A stretch of 39,450 bases of DNA from Rhizoclosmatium globosum. Its lineage: Eukaryota; Chytridiomycota; Chytridiomycetes; Chytridiales; Chytriomycetaceae. A program made the translations under genes and the position numbers. The DNA lies in the NCBI GenBank assembly GCA_002104985.1, contig MCGO01000288.1:1-39450 (forward strand), in the 5' to 3' direction. Below, one piece after another: positions 9,001 to 16,924 of the stretch. The notes beneath the pieces are model-generated. The model saw nothing but the letters and a program-made list of their open reading frames with translations, was not told the DNA's origin and did not search any database. Every line of letters begins with the position of its first letter. The stretch's first letter is position 1.

Positions 9001-12000
9001 CTTCTTGAAGTAATAACGCAGTGGCACATGAGGCAAATCCAGCTACTCCTTCTGACAGCCCAGCAAATGCTTCAAATGTATTCTGGGAACCACAGAATGC
9101 TGCCAGACCTTGTAGTGGAATAAAACTTTTATCCTTAGCATCATGCTTTGGCACAAAAGGAGGAGACGAAGCATATGATGGGGTTGATTTGTAATAGTGA
9201 CGTGAGCGACGATCCTTGTTGGACTTTGGTGAAGACAGTGTTTCCATGCAGATTTCTTGGAAAGGGTCTTGAAAGGCTGCGGGGGTTTGCGCGAGCGCAG
9301 CGAGCGCGGCGGATTTTGCAGGCGGCGAAGACGGCGAACACACACCTGACGCAGCGGCAACGTTAGAAACGGATTTTGCAGGCGGCGAAGACGGCGAACA
9401 CACACCTGACGCAGCGGCAACGTTAGAAACGGATTTTGCAGGCGGCGAAGACGGCGAACACACACCTGACGCAGCGGCAACGTTAGAAACGGATTTTGCA
9501 GGCGGCGAAGACGGCGAACACACACCTGACGCAGCGGCAACGTTAGAAACGGATTTTGCAGGCGGCGAAGACGGCGAACACACACCTGACGCAGCGGCAA
9601 CGTTAGAAACGGATTTTGCAGGCGGCGAAGACGGCGAACACACACCTGACGCAGCGGCAACGTTAGAAACGGATTTTGCAGGCGGCGAAGACGGCGAACA
9701 CACACCTGACGCAGCGGCAACGTTAGAAACGGATTTTGCAGGCGGCGAAGACGGCGAACACACACCTGACGCAGCCGGCAACGTTAGAAACGGATTTTGC
9801 AGGCGGCGAAGACGGCGAACACACACCTGACGCAGCGGCAACGTTAGAAACGGATTTTGCAGGCGGCGAAGACGGCGAACACACACCTGACGCAGCGGCA
9901 AAAAAAAAAAAGCGGCAACGTTTTGCTGGAATCTTCAAATCCGTTCATTGCCCAGTATCTTACTGAAATGCCGGCCATAGTTGTGTTTGAGCGGCAATGT
10001 ACGTCGAGGTGCAGGTGTTGGAGTTGCAGGTGTGTCCTCTTCTTCTGATTCTGAATCGCCGTCTACAACATTAACATCCACTTGGCTAGGTGGTGTTGCT
10101 GTCGCTGGAGTTTCTGCTGGAGTTCCATAATCTGATGGTGTTGATGGTTGATCAAGGGATGGTGTTGGAGATAGGATTGCGTGAGGTTGTGTTGCAGTTG
10201 AAGATACATCTCTCTCCACTTCATTGATGACAACTGATTCAGATGTTTCATCATTTGTAAGCACCCCCCATGATCGTCGGCGTTCCAAGTTGTCTTGAAT
10301 GGTTTCAGGGTCATGAGGAAATCCAGTGTCATCTCTGAAGTCAGACCAGCTGAGAGATCGAATAGGTGCAGAAAGAGGTTCATGAGTTCCGGGATGGAAG
10401 TGATCTTCCCTGAAATACACATCCCTTCCAACCATGATGGATGTGGCATCATTATCAACGGTAAGACATCGGTATCCTGGATGTTCCCGGCGAGGTTGCC
10501 ATGGATAGTTGGAGTGGCCAATGTAGCGTCCTCGGACAGCACGTGGACTGACTTTCCCTTCTATGTAGTTCTTGGGTAGTACACGAATGTACATTGTCTG
10601 GAACATTGTCTTAAGATCGCGAACTGTTGGCTTCTTTCCAAAGAGTGCTTGATGAGGGGTGATAGTGTGATCACTGTGGAGGAAACTGTTGTAGATTTGG
10701 CACTGGTTGTTCATTCCATCAACCCAAAGATTGGTAGGAGCGTTTGCCCTTATTTGTAGAGCACGGTGTCTGCCCATTGCAATGCCATGCCAGCCTTCCT
10801 CCATACCCAAAGATTCAGGCTCTGCTGTACCAGTGTTGATGAATGACACACCATTCTCCTCACACATGTCCAGAAACCATTGAGGGTGGTTTTCACCACC
10901 TTTGTCCAGAAACCATGATTTCACTTTCTGTCCAGTTGTTCGTTCCAACCATCTCCAGGACCATTGCAAATGTTTTGTAGCTTTGCCTTTACTGTCTACT
11001 CCAAACCCAAAGCGATACCCAAGTGCGTTTGGAACAGTGAACGATATCCAATATTTACTACCTCCAAGTGAGACATTTGAAAATACCATTAGATCCATAG
11101 TTACGACTGCCAGGAGGTCATCTGGGACATATTGTGCTCCTTTAGATCTAGAATGTGGTAAACGGGGCAGTTTTCCAAGAATACATGCCTCACAGGGACA
11201 AGACCCATTCACCAGTACTTCAGCATCAAGATCAAGACCATCCACAGCCTTGAGACGAAAAGTTCTCTCCAGCTGACCATCACCAATATGAGTGCGATTG
11301 TGCCAAATATGATTTTGAGTAGAGAAAGTCTGAGGCTTAGGTTTCTTTGCAGCAGCTAGTCCAAGATTGTTGGTTGGATTAACAGGTGATTTGATCACAA
11401 GTGGAAAAAGTCCTTTGTCTCCAACACCTTTTGCAACTACAGTACGAGATTTGTTTGCAGGAAAGTGACCAATATTGACTGACATATCGTTGTGATCAAA
11501 TAGCACATCAAACTTGTTCTTAGTTGTTATGTCCCAGACACTGAGAAGATTATGGTTGGCTGCAGGTATATACTCAATTGGAGGTGTTGTATATATCTCA
11601 GAGATTGCTGTGGTGCCTGAAATTACTCCTTCTCTCCCAGGACCAACAATCTTTGCGCCGCTGATTCCTCCATAAACAGTGGCTGAGCGCGAGGATACAT
11701 CAAACATTGGATCATTTCCAAGGGATCCAGTTGCTGCAGAGTCAACATTGACAGTTATAGTTTTGGTTGAGACAAGAGAGTAGGCATCAATATCGTTGTT
11801 TATTTCGATGACCACAAATGCTCCTCCCAAGTTGCTGCCACCTGTAGTTCTTCCTGGTTGAGCAACTGACTTGACCATCACCAGTGGAAGAGGCTTGCCT
11901 TGCTGATCCAGTCTCCCAATAGCCATAGTTTTACACGCAATAGCTGCTGCCGCTCCAGCAGCTGTAGAGAAAGTAACCCAACCAAGGCCAAGAGTCTTTC

Positions 12001-15000
12001 CTTGACCAAGGGACACTCGTCCTGTTGGACCAAATCGAGACATTGCATTCTTCACTGCTTCCTCAGAAATTCCAGGGGGTAAGTTTCTGACAAAGACTTC
12101 ATTGGGATCTCTATCGCGAGCATCACGATCACGTTGGCCACGGCCACCTGAACGCTGACCAGAAGTGACATGATGATGTTGTGACGATGGTTGCACAGTA
12201 GACTGAGAGGAAGTGTTTGCTTGAAGAGCTGAACCTACTTGACGAGTGTCATCGTCTCCACGTTGTGCAGCAAGCTGTTTGAGGAATGCAGATCTTGCAG
12301 CCAGAAAATCAACCATTTCCACAATAGTATTGCGAGGAGCAGCAGCACCAGCATTGTCAACATTGCGACGGAATGAATCGACCAAGTCCACAGCAGTGTC
12401 AGGATGAAGACCAAGACGTGCTCTTTCACCCCATCTTGTTTGAGTGACATTAATATCAGCGGCTGCTGGGAAACCATCCAAAGATAACTCATACTGGACT
12501 TGAGCAAGTCTTTCCATGTATTGGAGTGCAGATTCATGAGATAGTTGCTTTGGGCGATCCATCAAAGCCTTTCGAGTATCAATACTAGACGTGGTATGAT
12601 GGTCAATTTCACGGAGAAAAGTTGTCCATTGTTGATGTGGCGTTTGAGGATTCGCTGGATTCACCACAAAATACTTTGCCAGATCGTCATCAAGAAACTT
12701 CACCAGTCCACCACGAAGAATATCATTATATTGATTGTGAATCATAGTCTGAGTGTTGAGATCTTTCCAATCTTCACGAGCTGGGATTGAAGGTAAAGCT
12801 GGTTGGTAGTTGGCATCACCAGGGGCACCAACAGCTACCACAGCAGCAACTGCTGCAATTCGAGTTGCTGGGAATTCAGCCGCAGTTGGGGCTGGAAAAT
12901 CAGTGGTAAAACGATCCATTCCCTTGGCATTGAGATGATTTGGCCGCACCATACCCTTTCCAGGTTCCAGAGCATTGAGTGCAAAACTGGCTGTCTGAAG
13001 GAATTTGTGAAAGTGAGTGGCTGCATTGGCGCGAGACAATTTTCCAGCTGGAACAGTGTTGGTTCGAGTGGACATTGTAAGAAGAGAAGGCTGGAGTCGA
13101 GCAAAGACAAAGAGTAATCCAGCAAATAGAAGCGAGGTGTAGAGCTGTTGAGACTCTTAATCAATGAGAACCTCGGAGACGAAGCTCGTAATAGTAATGC
13201 TTGTAATTTGGTTCGTGGCCTGAGTGTTGTTGCAATAAGGTAAGCAACAGATGCGGCAAGGCGACGAGAACCCAAATGACAAACCTGAGTGTTGTTGCAA
13301 TAAGGTAAGCAACAGATGCGGCAAGGCGACGAGAACCCAAATGACAAACTGGTAGATCATTATATTCAGAACTTCGATAATAAGAGAATCATTCATAAAC
13401 AAAAGAGAATTACCCTGAGTGTTGTTGCAATAAGTTAAGCAACAGATGCGGCAAGGCGACGAGAACCCAAATGACAAACTGGTAGATACCAGTATCAAGA
13501 GGGGAGTCCCTTGCTTCTTATACACTCAAGGGAAAGGGAGAGATTTAAGGAATGATTAAATGGAGTGATTAAATGGACTTTCACTTGGTGTAAAAATAGT
13601 GGGAGGCACCAAGTGGACTGTGAGACACTGAGTGGACTGGAAACTAGATAGAAGAAAGATAACCCGGAAAGGAATTGTAGAAGATAGGCAGTATATCTCA
13701 CAACATCTCCCTCTTGATTTCAGAAGCGGATTTGACGCAAATGTTTTCTGCGTGTGGGCCTGTTACGTTTATTAAGATGGCTGGGGATCCTGCTCATGGT
13801 TGTCGGTTTGCGTTTGTTGAGTTTGGTGAGTTTGCTCGTGTGGAAGGAACAGTGTAAAGGGAAAGAGTGAAGCTCGTTGTTATCAGGCGGAGCCAAAGAG
13901 ATACTGAGTGCCAGCGAAAGACTTTTCGTGAAGCGATTCAACTTTTTGTCAGTGGAACTTTGTGGCCGTCAGATAAAGCCCAAGAATTAGTGAGTGCCCG
14001 GCAAAGAATGAGAATGGCGAACATCTTGTCGTGAATTAAAATAGCGAGCGGAGTGTGAGGAAAACAAAGTCCGGGACTGTTAAAGTAAGGAACGAGTGTA
14101 GTTCTCGATTGGAAGAACATAGTTTCAATTTTCACATACATCAATTTTGTTACGCATTCTAATCTAAATATGCTCTAGCTGTCGTTGAGGCTGCGAATGA
14201 AGCAATCAGTTTGCATGGAACGACTCTGGCAGAACGGCCCTTGAAAGTGACTTATTCAAAAAACGCCATCAACAAAGGACCTAAGGCTCTTGATGATACC
14301 ACTATGCGTCGTGTTCGTGAAGCAGAGTTGCGGATTCTCAATAAGGACCGGAATCTTGGTGGGAATGCCACAGTTTCTTGGACTGCTGGTGATATTCCAC
14401 CTGCGCGACGGCCACGTTCCCGATCTCGGTCCCGTTCCTATGGTAAGATCTGCCGAGTTTTAACTGAGGGGTTCGCCATCTTGTAAAATGGGCGGACGTT
14501 GTCGATGTATATCGGAAGCTGTGCTAACTAACAACAATCTGATACAGACCGTCGTAGAGACAGATCTCCACCTAGACGCAGAAGACGATCTCGTTCCCGT
14601 TCTATTGGTATGGCAACATCTCACAGATATTAGCTTTAGCTCAACGTTGTATTTTTCAGACCGTTACAGACGACGATCTAGATCTAGATCCCGATCACCA
14701 GGTATAACTCAGACACTCATTTTATATAATTGCTGCTACATCCCATTTGGGAAACATTCTTCTTCATGCTCAAACCTCCACAAACAACACCAAAAAAACA
14801 AAAACCAAAAATAACCCCACCGCCATTCTTTCTCAAATCGTCAAAAGCGCACAACATTGAACCTTGACTCGACTCTCCTGCTCCTTCACCACCAACTCTC
14901 TCGCTTTTGCTGTTGATTCCAAGAACTAACGAAAACACCTTCAACTTTCCCATTCCCCACTCCCCTTATTTTTCCATTGTGTACATTCACCAAAAACCGA

Positions 15001-15382
15001 AACAGGACGGTCTCGTGGATCCAGTTATCGTGACGATCGCGACCGAGACCGAGACCGCAGTCTAGACAGATATCGTCGTCGTCGTGCCGGGTCTCCTGAC
15101 AGTTATCGTGGAGGAGGCGACCGGGATCGGGATTTGTATCGTCGGAGTCGTGGAGATAGTTATCGTGGTGGTGGTGGCGGTGGTGGAAGGAGTCGGAGTC
15201 GGGAGAGAGGTGGTGAGAGGGAGAGGGAACGTGATAGGGAGAGAGATGGCGCTGTTGGTAGAGGAGGCGGGAGAGTTGAGGGTGGTGTTGTTGAAGAGGT
15301 TAGGGAAGTTGATGTTCGTCGGGAGGAAGCTGGTTTAGGAGGGTCTTCTGGGCATGTTAGCTCAGCGCAGGGTTTATACTGA
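6051..15382 (+). CDS. SREK1/SRrp86-like SR splicing factor, split by a copia insertion
   Basis: Exons: 6051-6068, 6127-6280, 6423-6468, 6539-6776 (interrupted), 13708-13825, 14179-14442, 14548-14607, 14660-14701 and 15006-15382. With the retrotransposon and one target-site copy ignored, the frame is open and codes for about 438 residues. RRM1 starts at VSNISPLVSAETLRELF. A Pro-rich linker leads to TVDPVKADEIGRTIYVGN, the SREK1 signature before RRM2, then MAGDP and FAFVEF (RNP1) and RPLKVTYSKNAI. TMRRVREAEL follows, then an Arg/Ser domain (RPRSRSRSRSYG and later RS and RE/RD runs with a poly-Gly block). SREK1 regulates alternative splicing by binding RNA and other SR proteins. The insertion lies in RNP2 of RRM2, so this copy should be non-functional unless the element is removed or another allele exists. 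Introns range from 52 to 353 nt. AATAAA is at 15443. Confidence 0.85.
6069..6126 (+). other. GC-AG intron 1 of the SREK1-like gene
   Basis: The donor is AAG|GCAAGT, a textbook GC donor, with branch site CTGACTAAG and acceptor ACGCAG. Splicing it out joins MSATVK to VSNISPL in frame. Without splicing, the first frame stops after 18 codons. Confidence 0.75.
6772..6776. repeat. Target-site duplication, left copy
   Basis: ACATC directly precedes the left LTR and is repeated directly after the right LTR at 13703-13707. Five base pairs is the usual copia duplication length. A sixth base (A) also matches. Confidence 0.8.
6777..7316 (-). repeat. Left LTR (3' LTR in element orientation)
   Basis: 540 bp, identical to the right LTR except one base at 6981. 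It holds three direct copies of a 65-bp unit (6833-6897, 6898-6962, 7030-7094), each with a TGTTGC...GCAACA stem. In element orientation a TATAAG box (7131-7136) lies between short inverted segments CCCTTG and CAAGGG. Confidence 0.92.
7317..7324 (-). promoter_or_regulatory. Putative polypurine tract before the 3' LTR
   Basis: In element orientation GGGGGGTG immediately precedes the LTR start TGTGAGATA. This is the expected place and composition for the plus-strand primer. Confidence 0.55.
7331..9901 (-). CDS. Copia reverse transcriptase-RNase H open frame
   Basis: This frame lies 34 bp beyond the TGA of the preceding one and in the same phase. No ATG begins it, so it is probably expressed as a continuation of the first frame. 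The first 200 residues are the 60-bp repeat translated. Next come an acidic linker and the copia RT start (WRAAIEKELSQFWGLKVWKLV, then VLKIKKN). TRQCDAKGAHL holds the first catalytic Asp, and YVLTWADDFFFAADKD holds the active-site pair, ADD rather than the usual VDD. RNase H shows GFGDADWAGD, STTGAVVRIG, SAEVIAACSVAKELVWVR, LWCDNQGT and HKTKHMDVKYMFLRD. It ends just inside the polypurine tract. RT and RNase H appear complete. Confidence 0.9.
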   Translation of the reverse strand: MPLRQVCVRRLRRLQNPFLTLPLRQVCVRRLRRLQNPFLTLPAASGVCSPSSPPAKSVSNVAAASGVCSPSSPPAKSVSNVAAASGVCSPSSPPAKSVSNVAAASGVCSPSSPPAKSVSNVAAASGVCSPSSPPAKSVSNVAAASGVCSPSSPPAKSVSNVAAASGVCSPSSPPAKSVSNVAAASGVCSPSSPPAKSAALAALAQTPAAFQDPFQEICMETLSSPKSNKDRRSRHYYKSTPSYASSPPFVPKHDAKDKSFIPLQGLAAFCGSQNTFEAFAGLSEGVAGFASCATALLLQEEDFDEVELDEVRFLTGVGQRYGLALSVLDGPSIQAGLKDEKWRAAIEKELSQFWGLKVWKLVWLPPGARTLGTIWVLKIKKNDITGETQYKARLCMDGRRQVEGVDFSQTYSGTPHMNSLKILTRIVTERGMVTRQCDAKGAHLTTDRDRVMYVKVPQGMEVAPEDRGKVLELLRTMYGQRQAPLMWERNRDRALESIGMTRNPHEPLVFKKEIIKEGRTHFIYVLTWADDFFFAADKDVEKELELLIVELGKHFELTVKPCVDQFISIVFQFKDGASSMSQTAYLEGILSEFLENQSGKRRTAWRQTDDSKFDATDDPSALDTEFLTGKNYYRLVGLLQYLTITRPTIQQAVGKLARHTTKTRRIHWERAQELLEYLNGTRNYGLIYRRSESPAEFLLEGFGDADWAGDAATRRSTTGAVVRIGKSAVLSFSKRQPIVADSTVSAEVIAACSVAKELVWVRNMLTWFGYPQDGPTRLWCDNQGTVFNLEEGAQRHKTKHMDVKYMFLRDLVRQHLITVGHMPDTKMLADILTKGLGWIKFEFCRDAFGEFDVSTL
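9312..9911 (-). repeat. Ten-copy 60-bp coding minisatellite ending in A12
   Basis: The unit begins GGATTTTGCAGGCGGCGAAG on the plus strand and is repeated at 60-bp intervals from 9312 to about 9900. Copies are identical except one with an extra C (CAGCCGGCA near 9776), making 61 bp. A run of 12 A (9900-9911) follows. On the minus strand all three frames stay open through it, so the one-base insertion does not create a stop. It lies in the variable linker between integrase and reverse transcriptase. Confidence 0.93.
9935..13075 (-). CDS. Copia Gag-protease-integrase open frame, Gag carries an RRM
   Basis: An uninterrupted 1046-residue frame starts from an ATG 87 bp inside the 5' LTR. Residues about 100-290 form the copia-type Gag helical region (WTTFLREIDHH, LQYMERLAQVQYELSL). 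A Gly/Arg/Asp-rich stretch (305-323) leads to an RRM at about 325-405, with RNP2-like VFVRNLP and RNP1-like LGLGWVTF. No CCHC zinc knuckle is visible. The protease shows DSAAT (444-448) in place of the usual DSGA. The pre-integrase zinc motif has His 592/596 and Cys 628/631. The integrase triad fits D661, D724 (FLDKGGEN) and E760, with 35 residues between the last two. An acidic, Pro/Thr-rich tail ends at a TGA at 9935-9937. The frame continues in the same phase into the reverse-transcriptase frame. Confidence 0.9.
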   Translation of the reverse strand: MSTRTNTVPAGKLSRANAATHFHKFLQTASFALNALEPGKGMVRPNHLNAKGMDRFTTDFPAPTAAEFPATRIAAVAAVVAVGAPGDANYQPALPSIPAREDWKDLNTQTMIHNQYNDILRGGLVKFLDDDLAKYFVVNPANPQTPHQQWTTFLREIDHHTTSSIDTRKALMDRPKQLSHESALQYMERLAQVQYELSLDGFPAAADINVTQTRWGERARLGLHPDTAVDLVDSFRRNVDNAGAAAPRNTIVEMVDFLAARSAFLKQLAAQRGDDDTRQVGSALQANTSSQSTVQPSSQHHHVTSGQRSGGRGQRDRDARDRDPNEVFVRNLPPGISEEAVKNAMSRFGPTGRVSLGQGKTLGLGWVTFSTAAGAAAAIACKTMAIGRLDQQGKPLPLVMVKSVAQPGRTTGGSNLGGAFVVIEINNDIDAYSLVSTKTITVNVDSAATGSLGNDPMFDVSSRSATVYGGISGAKIVGPGREGVISGTTAISEIYTTPPIEYIPAANHNLLSVWDITTKNKFDVLFDHNDMSVNIGHFPANKSRTVVAKGVGDKGLFPLVIKSPVNPTNNLGLAAAKKPKPQTFSTQNHIWHNRTHIGDGQLERTFRLKAVDGLDLDAEVLVNGSCPCEACILGKLPRLPHSRSKGAQYVPDDLLAVVTMDLMVFSNVSLGGSKYWISFTVPNALGYRFGFGVDSKGKATKHLQWSWRWLERTTGQKVKSWFLDKGGENHPQWFLDMCEENGVSFINTGTAEPESLGMEEGWHGIAMGRHRALQIRANAPTNLWVDGMNNQCQIYNSFLHSDHTITPHQALFGKKPTVRDLKTMFQTMYIRVLPKNYIEGKVSPRAVRGRYIGHSNYPWQPRREHPGYRCLTVDNDATSIMVGRDVYFREDHFHPGTHEPLSAPIRSLSWSDFRDDTGFPHDPETIQDNLERRRSWGVLTNDETSESVVINEVERDVSSTATQPHAILSPTPSLDQPSTPSDYGTPAETPATATPPSQVDVNVVDGDSESEEEDTPATPTPAPRRTLPLKHNYGRHFSKILGNERI
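13149..13162 (-). promoter_or_regulatory. Putative primer-binding site matching tRNA-Lys(CUU) anticodon arm
   Basis: Directly inside the 5' LTR the plus strand reads TGAGACTCTTAATC. This equals the anticodon stem-loop 5' half of eukaryotic tRNA-Lys with anticodon CUU (stem TGAGA, loop CTCTTAA, then TC). The element RNA is the complement, so the tRNA could pair there. No TGG complementary to a tRNA CCA end is present at this position. The tRNA comparison is from memory of the family. Confidence 0.6.
13163..13702 (-). repeat. Right LTR (5' LTR in element orientation)
   Basis: 540 bp. It starts at AATGAGAACC and ends at TATATCTCACA on the plus strand, with the same three 65-bp sub-repeats as the left copy. 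Its TATAAG (13517-13522, minus) is the candidate promoter for the element transcript. Only position 13367 differs from the left LTR. Confidence 0.92.
13703..13707. repeat. Target-site duplication, right copy
   Basis: ACATC following the right LTR pairs with 6772-6776. Host coding sequence of RRM2 resumes directly after it in the correct frame. Confidence 0.8.
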
Positions 15383-15786
15383 AGTTGCAGAGAATGCATG
15401 TCGGACGTTCGGTTCTTTGTCTACTTTTATTTTCGATTCTTGAATAAATACCGTTGTTGTTTGGGATTCTGTTCATTCGAATGTGTCTGTTTAACCAGTA
15501 TTCGGAATTTACGGGAATATATCTGCTTACTATCATCGCTGTTATAAGCGTTCTTAACTGTTATAAGTGATCTTTACCTTGTAGTCAAGGAAGCGTCTGG
15601 TTGTTGGCAGGTTTCTTTTGGTGATCCATCAGGAATTAGTAAACGCTTGTTTCCAGGAAACTCTACAAGGACAGCCACCTTAATGAATGCAAATTCTTTG
15701 AAAATTACCCGAAGCTACTTTATAAGAAAACAGAGGACCATTGTGAATCAACCATTTCAGTCACTGTAAATCCAGGAACAACTAAA
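15383..15786. other. Intergenic region downstream of the SREK1-like gene
   Basis: Holds AATAAA at 15443 and two near-direct GTTATAAG repeats (15540-15568). A TTTATAAG (15719-15726) lies about 60 bp upstream of the next start codon at 15787 and could be a TATA box. No gene was recognised. Confidence 0.35.
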
Positions 15787-16709
15787 ATGGTACAGCTCCT
15801 TTCACACTCAGACAATCAAAACTAAAATACAGTATAGGGATCTTTCTTAAGTCAATTGAAATCAACTATTACCCAGACGTTCACCAAAGTATTCTACGGA
15901 CGTTCATACCGCGGCTACAACGAAGCCAACCGTTCCGAAGCACCATCTCCGACACCACAATCGAGCCAAAATGTTCTTGAAACAACTATCAATCATTGTG
16001 AAACGGCTGAAGACGACTGTCTTTTTACTCCTTGCTCAGCCAACATCAATGGAATTGGCTCTGAGACCTCACAACCATCCAAAATCTCTGGAGAATTTGA
16101 AGAGCAATTATCTATCAGTGTAAGATCTTGTGGGTTCTCCTTCAATCATCTTGATTAAACCTTTACTGATAGGATGAGATTACAACAATGGGCCCAGAAC
16201 CAACTACCTACCAGCTAACCACACTTGAAAGCAACATAGTCGAGAAAGATGAAATAATCCTTAGCGCAATCGACTCACTCATCGCGACTGAAGACTTTGG
16301 TCGTTTGTCCGCATCTGTTACATCCGTCACGGTATTTCTGTTCTATTTGTTTCATTATCATACTAATTTCGTTACAAGGAGGAGAGCAATGGTACCACCG
16401 AGAAGATTGCCGGAACAACGACACCCCTCATTGATCTCCCAAGTGTGAAAATCACACACTTCGATTCGGCTGCAACACTCCTAGACACCGAGACCAACAC
16501 CCACGAACCTTTCACCAATACAGCCAATAAGGTCTATTTTTGAAGTTGAGTTTCGTTTTATTAACCCAAAAAACTAGTTGGATCAGAAGTGGATCAACCA
16601 AGTCAACCTGCAACGCAATGTAAAACCAAAGAAGGCGAAGAAACCCAAAAGCAAGGGTAAAGGAAAGGCCGGTAGCAGTAACGGCAACATCAGTACCACC
16701 GTTGATTAA
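15787..16709 (+). CDS. Unrecognised protein with lysine-rich C-terminus, five phase-0 exons
   Basis: The model has exons 15787-15789 (the ATG alone), 15838-16119, 16173-16331, 16379-16531 and 16578-16709, all joined in phase 0; the product is about 242 residues. It starts MGSFLSQLKSTITQTFTKVF; if correct, Gly2 could be myristoylated. The middle is Ser/Thr/Glu-rich and probably disordered. The end is basic (PKKAKKPKSKGKGKAG), like a nucleic-acid-binding or nuclear-localisation tail. I do not recognise the family. All-phase-0 exons and a basic tail also mark the neighbouring minus-strand family, so a distant relation is possible but unproven. The start-codon-only exon is the least certain part. 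AATAAA is at 16806. Confidence 0.6.
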
Positions 16710-16924
16710 GCCCCAAATCAACAACAATTTTTTATATTTCTTATATTGCTTATGATGATGTTTCTTCTGTGTTTCTATTCTCTGTCTTTCGAAGTATGGT
16801 TAGTAAATAAAGTATCATGGATGTTAACTGGTCAAATAGTGACACATACAACATACCAACTTGCTTAAACAAAGCCAATGATGTTCATGTAAAAAAGCAC
16901 GACGTTCAGAGTCAACTTCTATAC

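Larger units (their letters stand above)
6777..13702 (-). mobile_element. Ty1/copia LTR retrotransposon, almost intact, coding on minus strand
   Basis: Two direct 540-bp LTRs (6777-7316 and 13163-13702) flank an internal region with the copia order Gag, protease, integrase, reverse transcriptase, RNase H. The target duplication is ACATC (6772-6776 and 13703-13707), extendable to AACATC, so LTR ends are uncertain by about 1 bp. Removing the element and one duplication restores the host reading frame. The two LTRs differ at only one position (6981 T versus 13367 C), which indicates recent insertion. In element orientation the 5' LTR is the right-hand copy. Two points could hinder autonomous movement: an in-frame TGA between the two open frames, and an expanded 60-bp coding repeat with one 61-bp unit. 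Confidence 0.93.

Noticed and set aside
9312..9900. Regular repeats as a CRISPR array
   Set aside because: Units are contiguous with no variable spacers, and the region lies inside an LTR retrotransposon of a eukaryote.
9736..10048. Plus-strand repeats of MQAAKTANTHLTQ as a possible secreted repeat peptide
   Set aside because: Mirror translation of the 60-bp repeat of the retrotransposon. The minus strand carries the RT and integrase frames.
13149..13162. A tRNA-Lys gene
   Set aside because: Only the anticodon-arm half is present, with no acceptor, D or T arms around it. A primer-binding site fits better.
13826..14178. Possible nested gene in the 353-nt SREK1 intron (68- and 73-residue minus frames)
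   Set aside because: Neither frame shows a domain or a coherent start context. The intron is only moderately longer than others of the same gene (304 nt).
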